NCBI GenBank assembly: GCA_038868115.1
Contig: JAWBXA010000006.1
Coordinates: 1 to 59,121 of the forward strand
Reading direction: 5' to 3'
DNA from: JAGTQI01 sp038868115
GTDB lineage: Archaea > Thermoproteota > Bathyarchaeia > Bathyarchaeales > Bathycorpusculaceae
Length of the DNA stretch: 59,121 bases
Each line of letters begins with the position of its first letter. Position 1 is the stretch's first letter. The position numbers were made by a program, and so were the translations under genes. Below the pieces are notes generated by a model, which made no database searches, had not been told where the DNA came from, and was given only the letters and a program-made list of their open reading frames with translations. Below, piece by piece: positions 16,060 through 23,700 of the stretch.

Positions 16060-16482
16060 ATGGTTAAAACTAGTGAAGTGGAAAAAGCACTTTTGAAGGA
16101 AGCCTCGAGGGCTTTTAGAAACGCGTATGTTATTTGGGGTTTCAGTGTAGGCGCGGCTGTTTTGGCTGAGGATGGGGAGATTTATGGCGGCTGTAATGTT
16201 GAAAGCTGGGTTTCTGGACTTGGTATATGCGCCGAAAGAAACGCCATAAACCACGCCATTACGCACGGAAACAAGAAAATTAGAGAAATAGCCGTAGTGG
16301 CAGACGCCAAGAGCACCGATGAAATAAAACCTTGTGGAGCTTGCCTCCAGTATATTTTGGATTTTGCTGAAAGTCCCGAAATTAAAATTGTCATGGCAAA
16401 AGTTGAAAGCGCCCAAGTGCTGTTTGAAACGGTTAAGATAAAGACGTTGAGGGAACTTCTTCCAGAACCTTTTAAGAAATGA
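16060..16482 (+). CDS. cdd: Cytidine deaminase
   Basis: 140 aa. Deaminates cytidine and deoxycytidine in pyrimidine salvage. Seen: the zinc site C-A-E at 57-59 with Glu59 as proton shuttle, and PCGACLQ with Cys92 and Cys95. This is the homotetrameric type with three Cys ligands. GGCNVE at 43-48 is the expected substrate loop. ATG is 2 nt after the ABCE1 stop, so it shares that transcript. Confidence 0.93.
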   Translation: MVKTSEVEKALLKEASRAFRNAYVIWGFSVGAAVLAEDGEIYGGCNVESWVSGLGICAERNAINHAITHGNKKIREIAVVADAKSTDEIKPCGACLQYILDFAESPEIKIVMAKVESAQVLFETVKIKTLRELLPEPFKK

Positions 16483-16524
16483 AAAGTTTGCCAAAAACAG
16501 CATAGTTAAATTAATGTGCACGCC

Positions 16525-16538
16525 ACGTATACATACGT
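16525..16538. promoter_or_regulatory. Palindrome at the Topo VI promoter
   Basis: ACGTAT-AC-ATACGT, two 6-bp arms with a 2-bp centre, 12 nt downstream of a TATA-like TTAAATTA (16506-16513) and 29 nt before top6B. It would overlap the transcription start, where archaeal repressors often bind. Short palindromes occur by chance, so this rests on position. Confidence 0.35.
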
Positions 16539-16567
16539 TAAAGCGGCTTTGCTGAATGAGGTGACCG

Positions 16568-18106
16568 GTGGAGGCTGGCGTGGCGCAAGTAACCTTTGAA
16601 GAGATAAGTGCATCAGACTTCTTCTACAGAAACCGCGATATAGCGGGATTCACAAACCCAACAAGGGCTATTTTCGCAGCCATCCGCGAACTTGTGGAAA
16701 ACTCCTTAGATGCTGCTGAAAGCCTCAAAATACCTCCGGAAATCTATGTTAGGCTTTCCTTCGAAGGAGAGGCGAGCAAGGAAACCCAAATTTACAAACT
16801 GAGGGTCGAAGATAACGGTTGCGGCGTTCCGCCAAGGCATATTCCATCAGCTTTTGGACAAGTACTTTTCGGCTCGAAGTATAAGCTTAAACAGCAGAGG
16901 GGAACTTTCGGCTTAGGCGGGAAGATGGCCATTTTATATGGTCAGATAACAACTCACCAGCCGGCCACAATAATTTCAAGCACTAACATGTCAAGGATTT
17001 ACATGTATAAGCTTATGATTGACATCCAAAGAAACCGCCCTATAATACTTGATAGGAAGATTCTTTTGAACAAGGAGGGTTGGCGAGGCACCATTGTTGA
17101 GTTTAGTCTCGAGGGCGACTATTTGAGGGCTATGCCCAAGATTCTAGAATATTTCAAGCAGACAGCCATGGTAAATCCATACGCTAACATCACCTTCGTA
17201 GATCCGAAGGGCAGACTCTACAAATTTACTAGGGCAACCACCCTTATGCCAGATCCGCCAAAGGAGACTTTACCCCACCCCTACGGTGTTGATGTGGAGC
17301 TTCTCCAACGCCTTATACAGGTTACGCCCTACAACAATATGTTGGAGTTTTTAAAAAATCACTTTCATCGCGTTGGTGAAATAACGGCCAGAAAATTCTT
17401 AGAGTTTAGTGGCATAAGTCCATCCAAGAACCCGAAGAAGCTTTCCCACGAGGAAATTGTCCGGCTTACGCATATGTTAAAAAAGTTTAGAGAGTTTCTC
17501 CCACCAGACGCAAGTTGTCTATCGCCGCTAGGTGAGGAACTGTTGAAAACCGGCGTTTTGAAGGAGCTTAAACCAGAGTTTGTAGCTGTTCACCAGCGGA
17601 AACCAGCCACTTACGCTGGGCATCCATTCATTGTCGAAGTGGCAATAGCTTATGGAGGGGAGATCCCTCAGAAAGGAGGCTTCCTAATATATCGCTTCGC
17701 CAACAGAATTCCGCTTCTTTACGATGAAGCAAGCGACGTTTCAGTCAAAGTTATAAATGACATGAACTGGCGGCGCTACAAGGTTACGCCGGATATGCCT
17801 ATAGCCATAGTTGTCCACATTTGCAGCACAAAAGTCCCTTACAAAACCGTTGGAAAGGAGTTCATCGCTGACAGACCAGAGGTTAGGCGGGAAATAGCTA
17901 ACGGATTAAGGGAAGTGGCCCGCCAACTTCAACGCTTCCTGACGAAACGAGAGCACGTGAACAGGGAACGTAAACGCCTTGGAGTTTTTAGCAAATATTT
18001 GCCAAAAATAGCCGAGTTTTCTGCAAAGCTGGCTGGTAAGGAAAAGCCTCCAGACATTGAAAAACTCCTAAGAAGTGTGAGGCGTTTTGGAGTTGAGGGA
18101 ATTTAA
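16568..18106 (+). CDS. top6B: DNA topoisomerase VI subunit B
   Basis: 512 aa GHKL ATPase that works with subunit A to pass one DNA duplex through another. Seen: N-box ELVENSLDA at 41-49, VEDNGCGVP at 80-88, glycine-rich lid GTFGLGGKM at 112-120, a helix-two-turn-helix region, and the transducer domain with RFANRIPLLYD carrying the switch-type basic residue region. Start GTG at 16568 has GAGGTGA 3 nt upstream; GTG at 16580 with GGTGGAGG is an alternative that removes four residues. Its end overlaps top6A by 20 nt. Confidence 0.95.
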   Translation: MEAGVAQVTFEEISASDFFYRNRDIAGFTNPTRAIFAAIRELVENSLDAAESLKIPPEIYVRLSFEGEASKETQIYKLRVEDNGCGVPPRHIPSAFGQVLFGSKYKLKQQRGTFGLGGKMAILYGQITTHQPATIISSTNMSRIYMYKLMIDIQRNRPIILDRKILLNKEGWRGTIVEFSLEGDYLRAMPKILEYFKQTAMVNPYANITFVDPKGRLYKFTRATTLMPDPPKETLPHPYGVDVELLQRLIQVTPYNNMLEFLKNHFHRVGEITARKFLEFSGISPSKNPKKLSHEEIVRLTHMLKKFREFLPPDASCLSPLGEELLKTGVLKELKPEFVAVHQRKPATYAGHPFIVEVAIAYGGEIPQKGGFLIYRFANRIPLLYDEASDVSVKVINDMNWRRYKVTPDMPIAIVVHICSTKVPYKTVGKEFIADRPEVRREIANGLREVARQLQRFLTKREHVNRERKRLGVFSKYLPKIAEFSAKLAGKEKPPDIEKLLRSVRRFGVEGI

Positions 18107-19178
18107 GAGCATAATAGAAAAGCGGAAAGAGGTTTTAGCAACCCTTGAAAATTTTGGATTAAAGATTTACGAGCAGATTAATAGGGGTTATTTCCCATCT
18201 ATTGAGATGCCAAGTCGCTCTACAGAAAACATCTATTACGACCCAAAGTTTAGACAGTTCATTTTAGGTGATAAGCGTGTTAGGCGGAGCACTAGGAACA
18301 TTCGCCACTTAAAACCCTTCGCCCAACTGGTTTGGACAGCGCTGTTCTCCTATGAGCTCACGTTTCAACGTAAAACATCAACCCTAAGAGACGTTTACTA
18401 TTCAGCCCAAGCCTACGAAATGACCTTTAAAGACCAGCAGGAATCCAACAATATAATAACAGACCTGGAAACGGTTCTAGGTTTTTCACGAGAAGACTTT
18501 AACATTTTTCCAGAAGAACGCTCAGCTGTCTTCGGAGATTTAACAATACGCTATACGGTTCCAGGCTATGAAGGAAAAACCCTAAACTTGACTTCGCATC
18601 CGGATGGTGTCATGATTGGTCCCGCCCTAACCTCAGCGGAGTTTGTTGAAACCACAGCGGACAAGGTCATAGCCATTGAGAAGGGCGGCTTGTTCACCCG
18701 CTTCATTGAGGAGAATGTGCATAAAAAGTTCAATGCTATACTTGTGCTTACAGCTGGGCAAGCGCCCAGGGCAACCCGCCATTTTATCAGGAGGCTAAAC
18801 CGGGAGCTTGGCTTACCAGTCTACATCTTCACAGACGGCGACCCATGGGGGATGCATATTGCCATGGTTATAATTTCCGGATCAGCTAACGCCGCCCACT
18901 TAAGAGACCTAACAACGCCGGACGCCAAATGGAGCGGTGTATGGGCAACAGACATCGTCAAGTATAAGTTGCCAACAGATCCGCTGGACGAGATTGACAT
19001 GAAGAGGCTGTATGAACTGCAAAAAGACCCAAGGTACAAGGATGATCCGCTGTGGCAGAGGGAGATTAAAACCTTTATGAAGATTAGAAGAAAGGCTGAG
19101 CAGGAGGCCTTCAGCCGATATGGTCTAACTTATATTGTTGACGAGTATTTGCCGGCAAAGCTTGAAGAAACAAAATAG
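18087..19178 (+). CDS. top6A: DNA topoisomerase VI subunit A (Spo11-like)
   Basis: 363 aa. The DNA-cleaving subunit. Seen: winged-helix (5Y-CAP) domain with LRDVYYSAQAYEM, where Tyr104 or Tyr105 is the catalytic residue; Toprim domain with VIAIEKGG (Glu) and FTDGDPWG (Asp pair for Mg). Start TTG at 18087 lies inside the end of top6B, with GAGG a few bases upstream; translational coupling to subunit B is likely. Confidence 0.95.
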   Translation: MELREFKSIIEKRKEVLATLENFGLKIYEQINRGYFPSIEMPSRSTENIYYDPKFRQFILGDKRVRRSTRNIRHLKPFAQLVWTALFSYELTFQRKTSTLRDVYYSAQAYEMTFKDQQESNNIITDLETVLGFSREDFNIFPEERSAVFGDLTIRYTVPGYEGKTLNLTSHPDGVMIGPALTSAEFVETTADKVIAIEKGGLFTRFIEENVHKKFNAILVLTAGQAPRATRHFIRRLNRELGLPVYIFTDGDPWGMHIAMVIISGSANAAHLRDLTTPDAKWSGVWATDIVKYKLPTDPLDEIDMKRLYELQKDPRYKDDPLWQREIKTFMKIRRKAEQEAFSRYGLTYIVDEYLPAKLEETK

Positions 19179-19253
19179 CCTTGAAAAGGGAAATTTAAAA
19201 TAACTCTATACTTTATGTAAAAGACATGTCACAAACACGCAGAGGCTGAAGTT

Positions 19254-19451
19254 ATGAGCGAAGAGGGCAGCTTTGGAATAACAGCGGCAGAAAAATTCTT
19301 TGGAATAATCCTCGTGATTGTGGGTGCTTTGGCCACTCATTTCACTCTAACGAGCAGCGACACGTTAGGCATTTACACATGGTTCTTCGGCTTCTTAGCC
19401 ACGATCCTTTTCGCGCTTGGAATTTTCCTTATAATCGTCAAGGCTGAATAG
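19254..19451 (+). CDS. Small two-helix membrane protein
   Basis: 65 aa, family not recognised. Seen: short acidic N-terminus, a helix about 15-33 (FFGIILVIVGALATHF), a loop with TSSDTLG, and a second helix about 41-62 ending in KAE. Likely real: a TATA-like ATTTAAAATA at 19193-19202 and no overlapping gene. Function unknown. Confidence 0.6.
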   Translation: MSEEGSFGITAAEKFFGIILVIVGALATHFTLTSSDTLGIYTWFFGFLATILFALGIFLIIVKAE

Positions 19452-19484
19452 CCAACCTTCAAAACAGCATTTTTTAAGGAGTAG

Positions 19485-19494
19485 TTTTATATTA
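19485..19494 (+). promoter_or_regulatory. TATA box of aIF5B
   Basis: TTTTATATTA lies 48-57 nt before the ATG at 19542. Confidence 0.55.
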
Positions 19495-19541
19495 ATTTTG
19501 GTTTACGGCTGCTGTCTGTTATCTACATAGGGAAGATTGCC

Positions 19542-21329
19542 ATGTCACTTCGTCAGCCCATCGTCTGTGTTCTCGGTCATGTGGATACTGGTAAGACTCT
19601 ACTTTTAGATAAGATTCGCAAAACTAGTGTTCAAGCCCGTGAGGTTGGGGGTATAACACAACACATTGGCGCCAGCTTCTTTCCTGTTGAAACCTTGAAG
19701 CAAATGATTGGACCACTGCTTTCAACTATTAAGGGTGAAATTGAGATTCCCGGCTTGCTTGTCATCGACACCCCGGGACATGAAGCCTTCACAAACCTTC
19801 GTAAACGTGGAGGAAGCGTAGCTGACATAGCCATCCTGGTTATTGATGTGCTTCGCGGCTTTGAGGCTCAAACTTATGAGTGTATTGAGATTTTGAAGGC
19901 TCGGAAGACGCCTTTCCTCGTGGCTGCCAACAAGATTGACCGCGTTCCAGGCTGGAATTCTTACCCTGATACGCCCTTTCTAAAGGCTTATCAGCTTCAG
20001 GACAGATATGTGCAGGAGGATTTAGACAACCGCCTCTATGAGATTATTGGCACTTTTTCGCGTTTGGGTTTTAGGGCTGACCGCTTCGACCGCATAAAGG
20101 ACTTCACGCGAACAGTGGCTATTGTACCTACAAGCGCCAAAACAGGCGAGGGCATAACAGAGCTTCTAGCAGTTCTTGTAGGCTTAACTCAGCAGTATCT
20201 TAAGAAGCGCTTGCAAATCACTGCCGGACCAGCTAAAGGTACAGTTCTTGAAGTTAAAGAGGAGCCTGGTCTTGGCTTAACGCTCAACACAATAATTTAT
20301 GATGGAACACTGCGGAAAGACGACCTGATAGTTGTTGGCGGCAAGGAGAAGCCAATAACAACGCGGGTCAGAGCCATCCTAGTGCCAAGGCCATTGGATG
20401 AAATCAGGGACCCAAAGGACAAGTTCTCTTCTGTAGATTCTGTTTCCGCAGCTGCCGGCGTCAAAATTGTTGCCCCAGATTTGGAAGGCGCCTTGGCTGG
20501 CGCGCCCCTGTATGCTGTGGCCCATGGCGAAAACCCTGAAAAGTATGTTAGGCTTGTCTCCGAAGAAATTAAGAGGATTAGGATTGCGACGGATGTGGAT
20601 GGTGTTGTTTTAAAAGCTGATACTTTGGGCTCTTTAGAGGCTATTGCAGAAAACCTTAGGCGGAACGGTGTGCCCATCCGTTTGGCGGATGTTGGCGACG
20701 TCTCAAAAAGGGATGTTACCGAAGCCGCCATTGTGAAGGAGCATGAACCTTTTTACGGCATCATCTTAGCCTTTAACGTTAAGGTTTTGCCAGATGCTGA
20801 TGAAGAAGCCAAAAACACCGGCGTACAAATCTTTAAGGAAAAAATAATTTACCATTTGATAGACAATTATCTCTCTTGGCTTAAAGCTCAAAAAGAAGCC
20901 AAAATTGAAGCCGAATTTGAAAAACTGGTTAAGCCCGGCAAAATTCAGGTAATGGAGGGCTATGTTTTCAGAAGAGCCAAACCGGCAATCGTTGGCGTTG
21001 AAGTCCTAGCTGGAAGAATAAAGCCCAAAACAAGCCTTATAAGAGCTGAGGATGGCGAGGAGGTTGGCGAAATACAACAAATCCAGGAGAAAGGCAAAGC
21101 CCTATCAGAGGCTAGGCAGGGCATGCAGGTAGCCATAAGCCTAGACAAACCCATGGTTGGAAGGCACATATTTGAAAAGGATATCCTTTACGTAAAAGTT
21201 CCAGAACAACACGCAAAGTCGCTGCTGAAAAACTTTATGGATAGGCTGACTTCGGACGAGCAGGAAGCCCTAAATGAGTATGTCAGCTTGATGCGAAAAA
21301 AGTGCCCTTCTGGGCGGCATAAACCTTAA
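19542..21329 (+). CDS. infB: Translation initiation factor aIF5B
   Basis: 595 aa GTPase that joins ribosomal subunits and helps place initiator tRNA. Seen: G1 GHVDTGKT at 12-19, G3 DTPGH at 76-80, G4 NKID at 130-133, then domains II-IV, with the C-terminal domain ending in DEQEALNEYVSLMRKK. No N-terminal extension, as usual in Archaea. No intein. Confidence 0.95.
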   Translation: MSLRQPIVCVLGHVDTGKTLLLDKIRKTSVQAREVGGITQHIGASFFPVETLKQMIGPLLSTIKGEIEIPGLLVIDTPGHEAFTNLRKRGGSVADIAILVIDVLRGFEAQTYECIEILKARKTPFLVAANKIDRVPGWNSYPDTPFLKAYQLQDRYVQEDLDNRLYEIIGTFSRLGFRADRFDRIKDFTRTVAIVPTSAKTGEGITELLAVLVGLTQQYLKKRLQITAGPAKGTVLEVKEEPGLGLTLNTIIYDGTLRKDDLIVVGGKEKPITTRVRAILVPRPLDEIRDPKDKFSSVDSVSAAAGVKIVAPDLEGALAGAPLYAVAHGENPEKYVRLVSEEIKRIRIATDVDGVVLKADTLGSLEAIAENLRRNGVPIRLADVGDVSKRDVTEAAIVKEHEPFYGIILAFNVKVLPDADEEAKNTGVQIFKEKIIYHLIDNYLSWLKAQKEAKIEAEFEKLVKPGKIQVMEGYVFRRAKPAIVGVEVLAGRIKPKTSLIRAEDGEEVGEIQQIQEKGKALSEARQGMQVAISLDKPMVGRHIFEKDILYVKVPEQHAKSLLKNFMDRLTSDEQEALNEYVSLMRKKCPSGRHKP

Positions 21330-21498
21330 TAGACTTTTTCATTACCTTAAAGATGCTTTATGGTTCCAAGTTTTGGCGGAGTAAATGGTTCATTGCTTTA
21401 CTAGCCGTTATAATTGCCTGGTAAGCCTCAATTCTTTCACCATTGCTCTTTTGAGCTTAAAATAGGCAAAAGATTAACCTGAAAACTTTATGATTAAG

Positions 21499-22614
21499 CT
21501 ATGACAGCAGGTGGATATTTCCTATTGTCACATTTTTTAAGTGTTTTTGTGCGGCTTTTTGGCATTCTGTTGCCTGTTTTCTGCTTGTTGTTGGTAAGTC
21601 GTTCATGACATAGCATGGGTAAAATGCCAAGAGTGTGTAGGGGATTTCTGGGTTTATCTGGCTTATGAAGTGGGCTATTTTTTCGATTTCTTCTGCGTCT
21701 ACATATCCCGGCACCAGCAGTGTGCTGGCTGTTAGAATTGGCAGTTCTGGACGTTTCGCGTAGTATTTTTCGCCTATCATTTTGAAGTTTTGTAGAGATG
21801 GCTTATTGGAGACTCCGCATAGGGCTATGGCTAGTGGCTCGCTCCACGCCTTTAAATCAAATTTTATATTTCCTCCGCTTTTTAGGGCTAGTTCTGCGGC
21901 CTTCTCCGCCATTTTAGGGTTCATGTAGCCGTTGGTTTCCCAGCAGACTCGCATGATTCGCTTTTCCTCTTCTGCCTTTTCCAGGGCTATGCGGCTTGTT
22001 TCCAACGAGTGCGGCATCTGCGGTGACGGGTCTCCTCCAAAGTAGCATATGCATGAAACCCTTTTGTCGAAGGCTTTTTGGGCTAGGGCTTCGGCGCTCA
22101 TGACTGGTTTGTGTTTGGCTGAAAGATTGCGATAATGCCAGTTCTGGCAAAAGAGGCAGTCATAACTGCACGCGCCGTAAAAAACCGCTAAATTGTAATA
22201 GCCGTACTCTGGTTCTGGCTTGTAAGCATATTTTGGGTATCCATTGCCAGTGCATCCTGGACAAAACCACCAGCTCACACAGTTGGTTGGCAAACCATCA
22301 TAATACCATTCCAAGACGCCTTGTTCAGCTGTACCGCCGAAACGGACGAGGCGACCTCCAACATTCCAAACAAGCCCACAAAAGCCGCTGTTACCACCAC
22401 CTATAATGCAGTTGTTGGCGCAAACACCGCATGGCAGTCCCCCCTCATCCCTTGGCGGTTCTGAGGGTAAACCGTAAACGACACGACTCTTTGTATGCGA
22501 TTCCCTTGCAATTTCTAGGGCTTTTTCAGGTTTTTCCCTAACACATTTTAGGCAGACGCCCAAATTCCCAGATATTAAGGGCGAATTTTCACCGCAGACC
22601 CGGCATTTACCCAT
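21499..22614 (-). CDS. Radical SAM protein with extra cysteine clusters
   Basis: 371 aa. Seen: an N-terminal zinc-ribbon-like C4-C7...C21-C24; a second group C62, C65, C69, C79; a third at C112, C118, C121; and the radical SAM CxxxCxxC at 149, 153, 156 (ACSYDCLFCQNW), followed by CYFGGDPSP. The core resembles pyruvate formate-lyase activase-like enzymes (COG1180/COG1313) and the radical SAM member of AMMECR1-Memo gene sets. A Memo protein lies at the far right of the window but not next to it. The extra clusters could hold auxiliary FeS or Zn. Substrate unknown. Confidence 0.8.
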   Translation of the reverse strand: MGKCRVCGENSPLISGNLGVCLKCVREKPEKALEIARESHTKSRVVYGLPSEPPRDEGGLPCGVCANNCIIGGGNSGFCGLVWNVGGRLVRFGGTAEQGVLEWYYDGLPTNCVSWWFCPGCTGNGYPKYAYKPEPEYGYYNLAVFYGACSYDCLFCQNWHYRNLSAKHKPVMSAEALAQKAFDKRVSCICYFGGDPSPQMPHSLETSRIALEKAEEEKRIMRVCWETNGYMNPKMAEKAAELALKSGGNIKFDLKAWSEPLAIALCGVSNKPSLQNFKMIGEKYYAKRPELPILTASTLLVPGYVDAEEIEKIAHFISQINPEIPYTLLAFYPCYVMNDLPTTSRKQATECQKAAQKHLKNVTIGNIHLLS

Positions 22615-22699
22615 TGTAAGCTCAATAAAACATTACGTATCAAACCTAAAAATCTAGAGGGAGTACCCAATTTAGCAAAGTGGCAGGCGTAAAATTAGC

Positions 22700-22993
22700 T
22701 TAGCCGCCGCCTACTGGTGGTATAATTGCTAAAACGTCACCGTCCGCCAGTTCCGTCTTCAACCCTTTAAGGGTTGAGGCGCTCCTCCCATTTATTAGGA
22801 GTTGGAGAAAACTCTTCACGTCTCTGGTTTTTCTGTCATAAACGTATTCAACAAAATCTTTCCCATAACGCTCCGCCAATTTTCTGAGAACCTTCTCTAC
22901 TGTAATGTTCTCGCCATCTGGAAACTCCAGCGTTTCCTCGCGTTTTCCTGTGATTTCCCGAAGCGTTGTAAAGAAGCGCACCGAAACCTTCAA
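22700..22993 (-). CDS. MoaD/ThiS-type beta-grasp sulfur carrier
   Basis: 97 aa from TTG 22993, with GGTGA 7 nt upstream. A longer frame (ATG 23080 or 23161) would add a Phe/Ser-rich extension unlike the family. Seen: VSVRFFTTLREITGKREE, the EVLR-like helix KVLRKLAERYG, LLINGRSAS, LADGDVLAIIPPVGGG with the C-terminal Gly-Gly needed for adenylation and thiocarboxylation. In Archaea such proteins serve molybdopterin synthesis, tRNA thiolation or protein modification (SAMPs). A tRNA thiolase of the TtuA/NcsA type is encoded 2.7 kb away. Confidence 0.82.
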   Translation of the reverse strand: MKVSVRFFTTLREITGKREETLEFPDGENITVEKVLRKLAERYGKDFVEYVYDRKTRDVKSFLQLLINGRSASTLKGLKTELADGDVLAIIPPVGGG

Positions 22994-23029
22994 AGGCTTT
23001 TCACCATCAAAATGAAATGCAAAACAGAT

Positions 23030-23043
23030 GGAAAAGCTTTTCC
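23030..23043. promoter_or_regulatory. 14-bp perfect palindrome between moaD-like gene and mntP
   Basis: GGAAAAGCTTTTCC, 7+7 with no spacer, in the divergent intergenic space. A few such palindromes are expected by chance in 59 kb, so an operator role is only possible. Confidence 0.25.
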
Positions 23044-23112
23044 CAAAGCAGAAGCCACTCTTATAGGCAAAACTCCCCATTAAAGTGTACACTAATTGGA
23101 CATAGCCACGGA

Positions 23113-23592
23113 ATGGCAGCCGAAGGCAACGGCAAAGCAAACGCCTTAAAAATGGCATCATCCTTTGGAGCCTTCCAAGCCTTCATGCCAGTAGTGGGAT
23201 GGTTGCTGGGCGTCGAAATAATAGGGCTTATAGCTGGCTTTGATCACTGGTTCGCCTTTCTACTCCTAGCCCTAATCGGGTGTAAAATGATTTATGAAGC
23301 AGTGATCGTCAAACACCAGCCAAGAAACAAAAGGCTTGACCTTTCCACGCTTCTTTTGTTGTCTGTTGCCACAAGCATAGACGCCCTGGCAGTGGGCTTA
23401 AGCTTTGCCTTCCTAAAAATCTCAATAATCACGCCAATAACCATCATAGGCACAACAACATTCACATTATCCTTTCTAGGCGCAACTATAGGAGACAAAC
23501 TTGGAAAAACATTATCAAGTAAAATTGAGGTTTTAGGCGGACTAATCCTAATAGCAATAGGCATAAAAATTCTCATCGAGCACATGGTTTAG
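23113..23592 (+). pseudogene. mntP: MntP-like manganese efflux protein lacking its first helix
   Basis: The frame matches MntP (DUF204) from the first cytoplasmic loop onward: KANALKMASSFGAFQAFMPVVGWLLG, FDHWFAFLLLALIGCKMI, the internal repeat LLLLSVATSIDALAVGLSFA, and the end GLILIAIGIKILIEHMV. The family's first helix, which has the partner ATSIDAFAVS-like motif with an Asp, is absent. Upstream codons in this frame back to 23017 are polar and no other frame carries a replacement. Only one of the two pseudo-symmetric Asp motifs remains, so transport is doubtful. From ATG 23113 the product is 159 aa instead of about 185-190. Truncation, recent decay or misassembly are all possible. Confidence 0.6.
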
Positions 23593-23631
23593 GAATCACA
23601 ATTGTTAGGTTAAACTCTTAGCTTCTTTTTG

Positions 23632-23645
23632 GAAAAGTTTATATC
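23632..23645 (+). promoter_or_regulatory. Strong BRE/TATA promoter of thermosome 2
   Basis: GAAAAGTTTATATC, nearly the same as the thermosome 1 promoter. TATA is 23638-23645, giving a leader of about 35 nt. GGGGGAAAG precedes the ATG. Confidence 0.7.
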
Positions 23646-23700
23646 TTACCGCATTTTTGCTTAACCACGAAACTATTTTAACATTAACCGGGGGAAAGAT

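Noticed and set aside
22802..23083. 93-aa plus-strand ORF
   Set aside because: Antisense to the MoaD-like gene, which has a clear family match.
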